Assembly (NCBI RefSeq): GCF_004362245.1
Contig: NZ_SNWM01000003.1
Location: forward strand, 62,001 to 126,000
Source: Pedobacter duraquae
Lineage (GTDB): Bacteria > Bacteroidota > Bacteroidia > Sphingobacteriales > Sphingobacteriaceae
Length of the DNA: 64,000 nt
Direction: 5' to 3'
Shown here: piece by piece, positions 35,900 to 46,400 of the stretch
Layout of the letters: every line of letters starts with the position of its first letter
Position numbering within the stretch: the stretch's first letter is position 1
Position numbers and translations under genes: made by a program
The notes under the pieces: model-generated
The model's database searches: none
The model's input: the letters and a program-made list of their open reading frames with translations, nothing else
What the model was told of the DNA's origin: nothing

Positions 35900-37690
35900 A
35901 TGAAAAAGTATATATATATCCTGGGTATCGCAGCAGTAAGTACATTTGCTGCCTGTAAGAAAGGCGACCTGGACCGTTTTCCGCAAACTTCAATCTCTCC
36001 AAACTTATTCTTTAATACGGAAGATGACCTGAACTTATATGTTAATGGCTTGTTGTCCCAGCCAGACCGCAACTCCTATGCTAACGATCAGGAAACTGAC
36101 AACTCTGCAACTACCGGAGCTGTAGAAGTAAAAAACATTATGCTCGGTACCGCAAATGCCCAGAATATGACTACGGGGTGGGATTGGTCCAGGTTGCGTA
36201 ACATCAATTATTTTCTTGAAAACTATAAGAAGGCCGGTGTTACAGCAGCAGTGAAAAATCACTACGCCGGGTTGGCAAGATACTATCGTGCAGCATTCTA
36301 TCTTGATAAAATGAAACGCTTTTCGGATGTGCCCTGGTATTCTGGAACGCTTGAGCCATCGAGTCAGGAACTTTATAAAGGCCGTGATTCCCGTGCCCTG
36401 ATCGCTGACAGTATTATGGCGGATCTGGACTTTGCATACAAAAATGTACGTGAAACCGTGCCTGTGGGTACACCAGGTAAATGGGCGGTAGCAACTTTTT
36501 ATGCCCGTGCTGCTTTGTATGAAGGAACTTTCCGTAAATACCATGACGAAGTGAATCTTGCTGCTACTGCGAATAATTTCCTCCAAACTGCTGCAAGAGT
36601 GTCGTCGGAGATTATCGCTTCTAAAAAGTATACAATTTACAACACCGGAAAACCGGAGCAGGACTATGGTACACTATTTAATAGTCAGGATCTGACAACA
36701 AATACAGAGGTTATTCTCACTAATATCTTTGACCTGGCTAAAGGTAAAGGGCAAAATGTACAACGTGCTGTTTTTGGAGACTATGAACAGGGACCGGCAA
36801 AAGATCTTCTACAGACCTATCTGATGAAAGATGGATCACGCTTTACCAGTCAGGCTAATTACGCGCAAATGAGTTTTGTTGAAGAGTTCAAAAATCGTGA
36901 TCCTCGAATGTCACAAAGTATTGTATATCCGGGCTGGGTGAGTGTTCCTGATCCCACAGCTTACATTCAGCGTTTAAATAAAAACTTTACCGGCTATCAC
37001 CAATTGAAAGGATATGTTAACAGTACGGATAACAATACGATCAATGGTGTAGATTTTCCTGTTTACCGTTATGCAGAGGTTCTACTTACGTATGCTGAAT
37101 CTCTTGCTGAGCTGGGTACACTAACTCAGACACAATTAGACCAATCGGTTAATTTGCTGAGAAGACGTGCGGGCTTACCAGATCTTAACCTGGCCGTAGC
37201 AAATGGTAGCGTTGATCCTATATTACAACAACAATACCCTAATGTCACATCAAATGTGGGCGTGATTTTAGAGATCAGACGTGAACGTAGGGTAGAGTTT
37301 GCATTTGAAAATACAAGGTTTGACGATCTGATGCGCTGGAAAGCAGGTAAACTGCTAGCCAAAAATCCAGAAGGGATGTATTTTAAAGGCCTTGGTAAAT
37401 ATGATATGACGGGCGACGGTATAGATGATATTATCCTGATTGATCGCGCATCAACAATTCCAGCTGAAGCGTCAAAAGAAAAAAATTCATTGGGTGTGGT
37501 CCTGGTGTATTACCGGGCAGGAACAATAGGCTCGGATGCTACAGTATATTTGAAAAACGGAAATAGCGGAGGTAACATCGTTACGGAAAGTACTGTTCGT
37601 ACTTTTGTAGAACCGAAATATTATTATCGTCCAATACCACAGCAACAAGTTGTACTTAATCCGAATCTGAAACAAAACTTTGGCTGGTAG
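35900..37690 (+). CDS. SusD/RagB-type surface lipoprotein (phosphoesterase locus)
   Basis: The product has 596 residues. The lipoprotein signal ends at C19 (TFAAC), followed by KKGDLDRFP. A TPR-like helical scaffold typical of SusD spans the chain, with RAEAL/YAEVLLTYAE- and ERRVEFAFENTRFDDLMRWK-type conserved blocks near 400-490. It is longer than usual because of an insertion near the C-terminus. The protein forms the lid of the SusC barrel encoded upstream. The phosphoesterase gene starts one base after its stop codon. Confidence 0.93.
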   Translation: MKKYIYILGIAAVSTFAACKKGDLDRFPQTSISPNLFFNTEDDLNLYVNGLLSQPDRNSYANDQETDNSATTGAVEVKNIMLGTANAQNMTTGWDWSRLRNINYFLENYKKAGVTAAVKNHYAGLARYYRAAFYLDKMKRFSDVPWYSGTLEPSSQELYKGRDSRALIADSIMADLDFAYKNVRETVPVGTPGKWAVATFYARAALYEGTFRKYHDEVNLAATANNFLQTAARVSSEIIASKKYTIYNTGKPEQDYGTLFNSQDLTTNTEVILTNIFDLAKGKGQNVQRAVFGDYEQGPAKDLLQTYLMKDGSRFTSQANYAQMSFVEEFKNRDPRMSQSIVYPGWVSVPDPTAYIQRLNKNFTGYHQLKGYVNSTDNNTINGVDFPVYRYAEVLLTYAESLAELGTLTQTQLDQSVNLLRRRAGLPDLNLAVANGSVDPILQQQYPNVTSNVGVILEIRRERRVEFAFENTRFDDLMRWKAGKLLAKNPEGMYFKGLGKYDMTGDGIDDIILIDRASTIPAEASKEKNSLGVVLVYYRAGTIGSDATVYLKNGNSGGNIVTESTVRTFVEPKYYYRPIPQQQVVLNPNLKQNFGW

Positions 37691-37691
37691 G

Positions 37692-38594
37692 ATGGAGATT
37701 AACAGAAGATCTTTACTGAAGTCGGCCGGACTGGCAGCAACCCTGGTTGCCACCGGCGGACTCTCGGCTCTGGCGACAGAGGATAAAAAGAAAGTTGCTT
37801 TAAATGTAGCGCATATTACCGATGTTCATATCCGTGCAGGTGACAAGGCACCAGAAAGATTTAAAAGTTGCCTCCAGGAGATTATCAATAAGCATAAGCC
37901 TGATTTCTTTTTGAATGGCGGTGATTCGATTAATGATGCATCATACGATAACGTAGTGCGTGACCAGGTAACCGAGCAATGGGCGATCTGGGATGACTGT
38001 GTAAAAATGCTTAGCAGGTATGAGCTCCACAGCTGTATCGGTAATCATGACACCTGGTGGAAGGCCCCCAGCAAAACAGATGGGATGTACGGTAAAGATT
38101 ATGTGGTGAAACGCCTCAAGATTCCTAATCGTTATTATAGCTTTTCTAAAAAGAACTGGCATTTTATAATCCTTGACGGTAACAACGACAAAATATCTTT
38201 AGACGATGCGCAATATGCGTGGCTGCAGCAAGACCTGGAGAAACTACCGGCAAATACACCAACATTGGTCATGTCGCATTACCCAATCCTCGGTACAACA
38301 CAGGTATTGGTTGGCGGTGGGCACTCAGACTGCAAAAAGCTTAAAGACTTGTTTTATAAACATCGCGACAAGGTAAAGGTTTGCCTGAGCGGCCATAACC
38401 ATTTATCAGACCATACAACTTATAATAATGTGTTGTATTGCTGTAATGGAGCTATGAGTGGCTTTTGGTGGGGAAAGGGTGATGCTGAGTCTGCCGGCCC
38501 AGGATATTACCTGGAAACGCCTCCTGGATATGCTATGTTGAAACTATATGAAGATGGATCGGTGGAAAACACATATTTCCCGCATTCCTTTTAA
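37692..38594 (+). CDS. Exported metallophosphoesterase
   Basis: The product has 300 residues from the ATG at 37692, one base after the susD stop. The N-terminus has paired arginines (NRRSLLKSAGLAA), compatible with Tat export. The calcineurin-like metal-site motifs follow in order: D44-V-H46, G77-D78, GNHD (117-120), a SHYP histidine near 217 and GHNH near 265. The family hydrolyses phosphomono- or diesters with two metal ions; the specific substrate cannot be read. It is co-transcribed with SusC/SusD and the following phosphodiesterase, suggesting release of phosphate or head groups from a phosphorylated nutrient in the periplasm. Confidence 0.9.
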   Translation: MEINRRSLLKSAGLAATLVATGGLSALATEDKKKVALNVAHITDVHIRAGDKAPERFKSCLQEIINKHKPDFFLNGGDSINDASYDNVVRDQVTEQWAIWDDCVKMLSRYELHSCIGNHDTWWKAPSKTDGMYGKDYVVKRLKIPNRYYSFSKKNWHFIILDGNNDKISLDDAQYAWLQQDLEKLPANTPTLVMSHYPILGTTQVLVGGGHSDCKKLKDLFYKHRDKVKVCLSGHNHLSDHTTYNNVLYCCNGAMSGFWWGKGDAESAGPGYYLETPPGYAMLKLYEDGSVENTYFPHSF

Positions 38595-38610
38595 ATTTAA
38601 CTTAAGAAAA

Positions 38611-39849
38611 ATGATCATGCTAAAAAGAATTATTTTTACGGCCTATATAGCCATATCTGTGACTGTTTCAGCGCAGCAACGTGCAAAAAAAGTGGTCTAT
38701 GTTATTGCTGATGGAATCTCTGCGGATGCTCTGGAGCGCGAAAACTTACCAAACTTCAGAAAGATTATCACTGCGGGTTCATATTCCCGCATGCATGTTG
38801 GCGGAGATAAAGGTACCTATAATGAAACACCGACAATATCAGCCGTAGGCTATAACAGCTTGCTTACCGGGACCTGGGTAAACAAACATAATGTACCAGA
38901 TAACGCAATTAAAGATCCGAACTACAACTATCCAACTATCTTCAAATTATTTAAAGAGCAATATCCCACAAAGAAAACTGCCATTTTCTCGAGTTGGACA
39001 GACAATCGAACTAAATTGCTGGGTGATGGCTTAGCGGCAACAGCTCGTTTTAAGCCAGATTATGCTTTTGACGGCTATGAATTGGATACTGTGCGCTTTA
39101 AGCATGATCAAGTTTCTGCCTACATGCACCAAATCGATGAAGAGGTTATAAAACAAGCGGTAAATTCCATACAAACAACGGCGCCAGATCTTTCGTGGGT
39201 ATATTTGGAATATACAGATGATATGGGACATCGTTATGGTGATAGTCCTGAATTCCGCAAAGCCATCGCCTTGTTAGATCTACAAATGGGAAAGATCTGG
39301 GATGCTATTAACTACCGTGAACAGAAATTTAAAGAAGACTGGCTTATCGTCATCACCACCGACCACGGTCGGGACGAGAAATCCGGTCGCGGACACGGCG
39401 GTCAGTCAGATAGACAGCGCTCTACATGGATGGTGAGCAATTACAAGGATTTGAATATATATGGACAGTTTTTTGATCTTGGCATTGTAGATATCATGCC
39501 CTCCATTGCCCGGTTCCTGAATGTCAAATTGCCTGAAAATGTAGCGAAAGAAGTAGACGGCACAACGTTTATCGGTCCTGTTTCTGTTGCTAACCTAAAA
39601 GTTAATTATACCCAAGGCTTGCTGGATATCAGTTGGAAAGCTTTGGAGAAAAAAGGAAAAGCCAGGATTTGGATTGCAACAACGAATGAGGTGAAGACCG
39701 GCGGAAAGGATGTATACAAAATGATCGGAGAAGTTGATCTGACACAACAGCATTATCTTGCAGATGTCAAAGATTTACCATCAAGTTTTTACAAGATCGT
39801 TGTTGAAGGATCAGAAAACAGCATTAACAAATGGATCAGCATTAAATAA
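38611..39849 (+). CDS. Alkaline-phosphatase-superfamily phosphodiesterase/nucleotide pyrophosphatase
   Basis: The product has 412 residues from the ATG at 38611; an earlier in-frame ATG at 38548 lies inside the preceding gene and would hide the signal peptide (MLKRIIFTAYIAISVTVSAQ). It carries the metal-site D of ADGISADAL (about 34), a nucleophile Thr in the ETPTISAVGYNSLLTG segment (about 74), DDMGHRYG (about 208) and TTDHGRDE...GHGG (about 250-265) of the type I phosphodiesterase family. A beta-sandwich-like tail of about 80 residues follows. It would act on phosphodiesters or nucleotides in the periplasm, together with the metallophosphoesterase. It is the last gene of the operon, with a terminator 22 bases on. 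Confidence 0.88.
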   Translation: MIMLKRIIFTAYIAISVTVSAQQRAKKVVYVIADGISADALERENLPNFRKIITAGSYSRMHVGGDKGTYNETPTISAVGYNSLLTGTWVNKHNVPDNAIKDPNYNYPTIFKLFKEQYPTKKTAIFSSWTDNRTKLLGDGLAATARFKPDYAFDGYELDTVRFKHDQVSAYMHQIDEEVIKQAVNSIQTTAPDLSWVYLEYTDDMGHRYGDSPEFRKAIALLDLQMGKIWDAINYREQKFKEDWLIVITTDHGRDEKSGRGHGGQSDRQRSTWMVSNYKDLNIYGQFFDLGIVDIMPSIARFLNVKLPENVAKEVDGTTFIGPVSVANLKVNYTQGLLDISWKALEKKGKARIWIATTNEVKTGGKDVYKMIGEVDLTQQHYLADVKDLPSSFYKIVVEGSENSINKWISIK

Positions 39850-39870
39850 CGAAGTTTTTTTACGTGTACC

Positions 39871-39901
39871 CCTGCTTTATGGATGTAAAGCGGGTTTTTT
39901 T
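39871..39901 (+). terminator. Terminator of the SusC/SusD/phosphoesterase operon
   Basis: A 9-bp stem (39871-39879 with 39886-39894, one G:T pair) with a six-base loop is followed by seven T's, 22 bases after the stop of the last gene. Confidence 0.85.
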
Positions 39902-39998
39902 GTATGGCAAGATTGCAATGTACTATGGCGGGTTTGTAAGTGATTGTGGCAGTTTTGGTTGTCTTAATGCAAGTACATTAGTACTTTATTTAAATGCC

Positions 39999-40094
39999 AT
40001 GAATACTGTTAAAAATTATTTATTGCTATTGGTTTCTTTCTATGTGCTGATTCAGTTTTACTACATCGTACAGGCCATTTTTTTAGGGAGCTAA
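39999..40094 (+). CDS. Possible 31-residue membrane peptide
   Basis: ATG at 39999 opens 31 codons: a short polar start, then one hydrophobic stretch (LLLLVSFYVLIQFYYIVQAIFL) long enough to cross the membrane. There is no clear ribosome site and no homologue I can name. It may be spurious. Confidence 0.2.
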   Translation: MNTVKNYLLLLVSFYVLIQFYYIVQAIFLGS

Positions 40095-40224
40095 GAAATT
40101 ACTATTATTGGAAATCAGAAAATCTGCGATCACGTAGTATTACGTAAACGTGGAAGAGATTTCTATTCGCTGCAACGTGATTAATTTTTTATATTTAACA
40201 TTGCAGCAGTATTCGAAGCCAAAT

Positions 40225-43134
40225 ATGATTAAGTATATCCTTGCCCTGATTCTATTGCTGGGCGCAAAACCATTATTTTCTCAAGATCAACTGGGTGTAC
40301 CGCAGATTGTTAATTACACGGATGACCAGTATATGGCTGGAATTCAAAACTGGTGCGTCAAACAGGACAAAACTGGCATGTTGTATTTTGGAAATAATGA
40401 AGGACTGCTGTCTTTTAATGGCAAGTACTGGAATCTCTATAAATTACCGAACTCTACATCAGTCAGGTCGATTGGAATTGACTCTAAAAACAGGATTTAT
40501 GTAGGTGGACAGGATGAGGTCGGGTTCTTTTATCCTGATGAACAAGGAAAACTTAAGTTTAATTCTTTGGTAAATCTGGTGCCTAAAGCTTATCGCAAGT
40601 TTGCAGACATTTGGGAAATTACGATCTTAAATGACGAAGTATTCTTTAGGGCTGTTAATGTCATCCTCCATTACAAAGACGGAATCATTAAAACATATAA
40701 GCCGAACATCTCCTGGCGGTATATTGGACAGGTTAACCGCAGGGTCTATGCTGATTCTGAAGAAGATGGTCTTATGGTATATGACAAGGAGACTTGGAAA
40801 CCTTTTTGTCAGGATCCAATATTGAAAACATCAGGTATTACATCTGTCTTGCCTTATACAAATGATACCCTAATGGTATCGACCAAGAAGAACGGGTTGT
40901 TCCTGGTGGTAAACAATAAGCTCATTCCTAAAAAAACCAGTCTGGATCCAGTATTTTATAATGAACGCATTTATGTGGTCAATAAAATTAATAAAGACCT
41001 GTATGCTGTTGGAACCACTTCCGGCGGGGTATACTTAATGACACAGAGTGGGAAACTTGTACAGAAATATAATTATAGAGAGGGAGTTCAAAGTAATAAT
41101 GTGCGTGGCATCTGGCTAGATCAGCATAAGAATATGTGGCTGGCACTGGACGATGGAATTGCCTTTGTGGCGATTAATAGTGCAGTGAAAAATATCTTCC
41201 CTGATCGGAACAAACAAACAACAAGCTATACTTTTAGGAAGTTTGGACAGCAATTTTATGTAGGAACATCTAATGGATTATACACGACTCCTTTGGAGCT
41301 GGGGGCTCCGGATCTAAGTTTTTCATCAACCAACTTTACTGAGGTTAAAGATACAAAAGGTCAGGTATGGAATCTGGATGAAGTAAATGGTCAATTAATG
41401 ATGGGACATGAGGATGGTGCCTTTTTAATTAACGATGGCGCAGCAAAGCCTTTATACAGCTCGCCCGGAACCTGGGTTTTTCAGCCCATGTCGGCAGTAT
41501 TCCCATCAAAAACAATTATTGTAGGTACGTATTTTGGCTTGCAACGTATTATTTATGCAAACGGTATTTTAAGTAACCAGGGCAAACTCACCGGTGCTGT
41601 AGAATCGCTACGATTTTTAGTGACCGACAATAGCGACAACATCTGGACTTCGCATCCTTATCACGGAGTATATCGGATGGAGATGACCCCCGATTTTGCT
41701 AAGATAAAAAATACAACATTGTTTACCCAAAAAGACGGACTACCCTCCAGCCTATACAATTATGTATATCGTATTAAAAACAGAATTGTAGTCGCAACTT
41801 TAAAAGGTGTTTATGAATACGATGCCCGGCAAAAGAAATTTGTTCCTTTTAAGCTGCTGAATGCAGCCTTGACGGGTCTACCAATTCAATATCTGAAAGA
41901 AGACAACGAAGGCAATGTTTGGTTTGTGACGAATAAGAAAGTTGGGGTAATTGATTTCAATAGGCCTGGGAATTCTAATCCCTTTAGTGTGATTTATCTT
42001 CCTGAACTAGACGGCAAAGTAGTAGGTGGTTTTGAATCAATCTATCCTCTAAACAGCGAGAACGTATTTATTGGCGCTAATAAGGGCGCGTATCATATCA
42101 ACTATGACAAGTATGTAGAAAACCTTGCCAAACCAGAGGTAAGCATCGGATCTGTGAAGCTTTTGGGTAAGACTGATAGCACTGTATTTGGTGGCTACTA
42201 CATGAAAAAAGGGCAACTTGCTGATAAACAAGATTTAACTGCGCCAGGTAAGTTTGATTACAATTTTAACTCTCTGCACTTTGAATTTAGTTCGACTTTA
42301 TTTGAACAGGAAAAAAATATAGAGTTTAGCTACCAGCTCGTGGGTTTTGATAAAGAATGGTCGCCATGGACAAATAGATCAGAAAAAGATTATACCAATC
42401 TCCCTTCTGGGTCTTATACATTCAACGTAAAAGCGCGTACAGGCCCGGAAAATCAGTCGGAAATAAGGAGCTATACATTTGAAGTTTCCCCCGCCTGGTA
42501 TAATTCTGTACTTGCCAAAATCATTTATGCACTGCTTTGCTTAATGCTGCTGCGCCTGTTTATACGTAGGCAGAAAAATACCCATAAGCGTGAACAGGAT
42601 CGTCTGAGTTATCTGCATCAGTTGGAACTCGACAGAACTGAAAAAGAAATTGTAAGGCTGGAGTATGAAAAACTGGAGGCTGATGTCAACTATAAAAACA
42701 AGGAGTTATCAACAATGACAATGCACTTGGTACAACGCGGCAAGGTCCTGGCTAAGATTAAAGAGGTGATCTCTTCAGTAATTAAGAATCATGATGTTTC
42801 CGAAAGCTCACCGAGTTTCCGTCATTTAATCCGACTAATAAGGGATGTTGAAAAAGGAGATCAGGATCTGGATCATCTCACTATGCACTTTAATAACGTG
42901 AATACAGATTTCTTCAACCGGTTAAAGGATAGGTTTCCTGAGCTGAGCCAAAACGACCTTAAGTTTTGTGCATACCTCAGAATGAATCTCTCTTCAAAGG
43001 AAATGGCGCAACTCATGAATATCACAATTAAAGCGGTCGAAGTAGGTCGATATCGGCTAAGAAAGAAGCTCCAGCTGATGCCTGAGACCAACCTGTATGA
43101 GTTTTTAATTGATATATCCAGAGGCAAAGAATAG
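40225..43134 (+). CDS. Propeller/Y_Y_Y one-component regulator of the beta-glucan locus
   Basis: The product has 969 residues from the ATG at 40225, which starts the signal peptide MIKYILALILLLG; an upstream ATG at 40150 adds 25 unlikely residues. The periplasmic part is two seven-bladed regulator propellers (about 30-640, repeats such as NLWVGTxxGL) and a Y_Y_Y domain (about 690-755). A transmembrane helix (about 765-783), coiled coil (about 785-850) and LuxR-like HTH (about 910-969, SSKEMAQLMNITIKAVEVGRYRLRKKL) follow. Unlike hybrid two-component systems it has no histidine kinase or receiver. Lying next to SusC, it probably senses glucan oligosaccharides and switches on the locus. Confidence 0.88.
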   Translation: MIKYILALILLLGAKPLFSQDQLGVPQIVNYTDDQYMAGIQNWCVKQDKTGMLYFGNNEGLLSFNGKYWNLYKLPNSTSVRSIGIDSKNRIYVGGQDEVGFFYPDEQGKLKFNSLVNLVPKAYRKFADIWEITILNDEVFFRAVNVILHYKDGIIKTYKPNISWRYIGQVNRRVYADSEEDGLMVYDKETWKPFCQDPILKTSGITSVLPYTNDTLMVSTKKNGLFLVVNNKLIPKKTSLDPVFYNERIYVVNKINKDLYAVGTTSGGVYLMTQSGKLVQKYNYREGVQSNNVRGIWLDQHKNMWLALDDGIAFVAINSAVKNIFPDRNKQTTSYTFRKFGQQFYVGTSNGLYTTPLELGAPDLSFSSTNFTEVKDTKGQVWNLDEVNGQLMMGHEDGAFLINDGAAKPLYSSPGTWVFQPMSAVFPSKTIIVGTYFGLQRIIYANGILSNQGKLTGAVESLRFLVTDNSDNIWTSHPYHGVYRMEMTPDFAKIKNTTLFTQKDGLPSSLYNYVYRIKNRIVVATLKGVYEYDARQKKFVPFKLLNAALTGLPIQYLKEDNEGNVWFVTNKKVGVIDFNRPGNSNPFSVIYLPELDGKVVGGFESIYPLNSENVFIGANKGAYHINYDKYVENLAKPEVSIGSVKLLGKTDSTVFGGYYMKKGQLADKQDLTAPGKFDYNFNSLHFEFSSTLFEQEKNIEFSYQLVGFDKEWSPWTNRSEKDYTNLPSGSYTFNVKARTGPENQSEIRSYTFEVSPAWYNSVLAKIIYALLCLMLLRLFIRRQKNTHKREQDRLSYLHQLELDRTEKEIVRLEYEKLEADVNYKNKELSTMTMHLVQRGKVLAKIKEVISSVIKNHDVSESSPSFRHLIRLIRDVEKGDQDLDHLTMHFNNVNTDFFNRLKDRFPELSQNDLKFCAYLRMNLSSKEMAQLMNITIKAVEVGRYRLRKKLQLMPETNLYEFLIDISRGKE

Positions 43135-43405
43135 ATTTTCTATCAATTTTAACACATTTTAACAAATTTTGTAATTAAAATATTATACAAAACTAAATAA
43201 TTAAAAATCAACATGTTGAATGTGTCGTGTAGTGTGTATGTAGGGTCAAAATAGCCAAAATGTAGGGCTAAAAACCAGGATGTATGGTTCGTGTAGGTGT
43301 GTTAAAATTACACAATAATGAATCTCCGGTATAGATTTGATCTTGATTTGTGGGAGATCCCATATTTCGAAAACTAACCAAATATAAACTCTTAAATCAT
43401 TTTGT
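43135..43405 (+). promoter_or_regulatory. Regulatory region of the beta-glucan SusC operon
   Basis: Two pairs of direct repeats stand out. TCGTGTAG(G)TGTGT lies at 43225-43237 and 43289-43302; ATGTAGGG lies at 43238-43245 and 43260-43267, 22 bases apart (about two turns). TAGATTTG at 43332-43339 resembles the -7 box TAnnTTTG, though its -33 partner is weak. The repeats are candidate sites for the regulator encoded just upstream. Confidence 0.5.
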
Positions 43406-46400
43406 ATGAAAGGAAGATTTACATTCATTTTCTTCATTTACTGTATGATTGTTTTGCCGTTTGCTGTAATAGCACAGGATAGAACAGTATCAGGAAAAGT
43501 AACAGACCGGACAGATGGAAAGCCCATCCCTGGTGTTACAGTTAGACTACAAGGCACTACCCGCGCGGTAATGTCAGATGCAAGTGGAAATTTCTCCATT
43601 GCAGTTCCTACTACAGGAGCACGCTTAACCTTTACGCAGGTGGGTATGACCTCACAAACAATTGCTGTTCCTTCGAGCGGAACAGTGAACATTGCTTTGG
43701 ATCAGGATTCACAGGTGCTTGATCAGGTTGTGGTGGTTGGTTACGGTACACAAAAGAAAAGTGTCGTAACAGGATCTATCTCAAGTGTGAAAGCATCACA
43801 ATTAGAAAGTATGCCAATCAACAGGGTTGAGCAGGCTTTGCAAGGTAGAACTTCAGGTGTTACCGTTTCGACAAGTAACGGTCAGCCAGGATCTTCTTCA
43901 AACATTCGTATCCGTGGTTATTCTACATTTGCTGCTAATGGTGATAACAACCCACTTTGGGTAGTTGATGGTGTTATCGTGGATAACGGTGGTATCGGAT
44001 ACATTAACCAGGCAGATATTGAATCGATTGAGGTGTTGAAGGATGCTGCTTCAACAGCTATCTACGGTACACGGGCCGCTAATGGAGTTATCATCGTGAC
44101 AACAAAAAAAGGAAAATCTGGTCTTCAGATTAATTACAATGGCTATTATGGCGTATCAGCTGCTGCTAAGAAATTAGACCTGCTTAATGCTACGCAATAT
44201 GCCACACTCAGAAACGAAGCTGCAGTAAATGCTGGTGTTGCTGCTCCTTATGCTAATCCAGGATCTTTCGGAGAAGGAACAGATTGGCAATCACTTATTT
44301 TCAATGATGACGCAAGACGTCAAACACATGAATTCAGTGTTGCTGGAGGTTCAGATAAAGCAAGTGTATATGGTTCATTCGGTTATATTACTCAGGAAGG
44401 TATTGTGCTTTCTGATATCTCTAAATGGAACAGGGCAAACGTACGTTTGAACACTACTTTCAAGCCAAATAAATGGATTACTTTTGGCGAAAATTTAGGT
44501 TATAGTCACTCTGTAAGTACAGGAATTGGCAATACAAACAGTGAGTTCGGCGGGCCGTTGAGTTCAGCGATCAGTTTAGACCCAATCACTCCGGCGATTG
44601 AGAATGATCCGGCTAAATATAACGCAGCACCTTACACTAGTGCAAACGTAGTAAGAGCACCAAATGGCAATCCTTACGGAATCTCTCCCGTTGTAGGACA
44701 AGAAATGAGCAATCCGCTTGCTTATCAACAAACACGTTTAGGTAACTACGGATGGGATCACAACATTGTGGGTAACGTTTTCGGTGAGGTTACGCCTATC
44801 AAAGGATTGTTGATCAGATCTTCGTTAGGTACAAAGATTGCCTTCTATGGTTCAGAAAGCTACAGACCATTGTACTATTTGCAATCGTCTAACATCAGTA
44901 GTTCTACTAACTTCTACAGAGAGATGAACTATACGCTGAACTATAACTGGGAGAACACAATTTCTTACGGTAAGGATTTCGGCAAACACAACGTTAACTT
45001 ATTGGTTGGACAAGGATATTACCTGGATAACAACAACAAAAATGTTAACGTAAGTTTCAACAATGTAATCGCTAAAAACTTCTACGAGGGTAACTTAAAC
45101 TACAAGCCAATCAACGGTGATAGAATCGCTGAAGGTGGTGATGCTACAGTGCACGTAATCAACTCACTGTTTACAAGGTTGAACTATAACTACGATGAGA
45201 AATACTTGGTAACTGGTATCTTACGTCGTGATGGTTCGTCACGTTTCGGATCAAATAACAAGTTTGGTGTATTCCCTTCGTTCTCTTTGGGGTGGGTACC
45301 AACGCGTGAAGGATTCTGGCCTGAGAACAAAGTTGTTAACTTCCTGAAAGTTCGCGGAGGTTACGGTGTAACTGGTAACGATTCGATCGGTGATTTTGCC
45401 TATGTAGGTTTAGTTGGCTCTGGAAGAAACTATACTTTCGGTACAACAGATCAAAGTACCATAGGATGGAGCCCAGCAAGTCCTTCAAACCCGGACTTGA
45501 AATGGGAGCAAACTAGTCAGGCAGGCATCGGTTTCGACGCAACGATACTTACGAATTTTACCTTGACTGTTGACCTTTACAAGAAAAAAACTACTGGTAA
45601 CTTACAGTACCCTGGTATCCCAGCTTACTTAGGTTATGCCGGTTCTCCTGCATCTAATGCTGGTGATACTGAAAATAAAGGTATTGAGTTTGAGTTAGGC
45701 TACAACAAAACTTTTGGTGACCTGAAAGTTGGCTTCAATGGTAATGCTACCTACCTTCAGAACAAAATTACCAAGTTACTTCCAGGTAGATTATTTACTG
45801 ATGATAATGCGCAGAGTTTCCAAGGTATGGGTAACGTAACCAGAACTACACTCGGCCGTTCATTCGGCGAGTTCTTCGGTTATGATATGCTTGGCATCTT
45901 TCAAAGTCAGTCTGAGATCGATAACTACAAAAGCGCTAACGGAACAGTATTACAGCCTCGTGCAAAACCAGGTGATGTTAAATTTGCGAACTTAGATGGA
46001 AACAACGTAATTGATGCTGCTGATAGAACTTTCTTAGGTAGCCCAATTCCGAAATGGACTTATGGTTTAACGCTTAATCTTGCTTATAAAGGCTGGGATT
46101 TCACCGCATTCGGAAACGGTGTAACAGGTAACCAAATCTTCCAGGGTCTTCGTCGTCTGGATGTTACGTTCTCTAACTGGCAGACTAAGATCTTGGATCG
46201 CTGGACGCCTACCAATCCTTCCAATACAATACCTCGTGTTGTTCAGGAAGACCTCAACGGAAACTATACCAAATTCTCTAAATTATATTTAGAAAGTGGT
46301 GCTTATTTCCGACTTAAAACACTCCAACTAGGCTATACTTTGCCTAAAACAATCTCGCAAAAATTCGGTTCACAACGCTGCCGCGTGTATTTGATGAGTG

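Larger units (their letters stand above)
39850..40224. other. Intergenic region: terminator, small frame, regulator promoter
   Basis: It contains the terminator at 39871-39901, an open frame of 31 codons at 39999-40094, and the inverted repeats near 40131-40152. ACGTA-GTAT-TACGT at 40132-40145 could be a regulator site for the gene at 40225. No other structure stands out. Confidence 0.6.

Noticed and set aside
38548..38610. The upstream start of the phosphodiesterase gene
   Set aside because: It lies inside the preceding coding region and would bury the signal peptide; the ATG at 38611 directly starts it.
43149..43164. Another Pho-box-like TTAACA pair
   Set aside because: The hexamers are 10, not 11, bases apart, lie in a very AT-rich stretch right after a stop codon, and the downstream locus is for glucans. 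It also warns that such hexamers arise by chance here.
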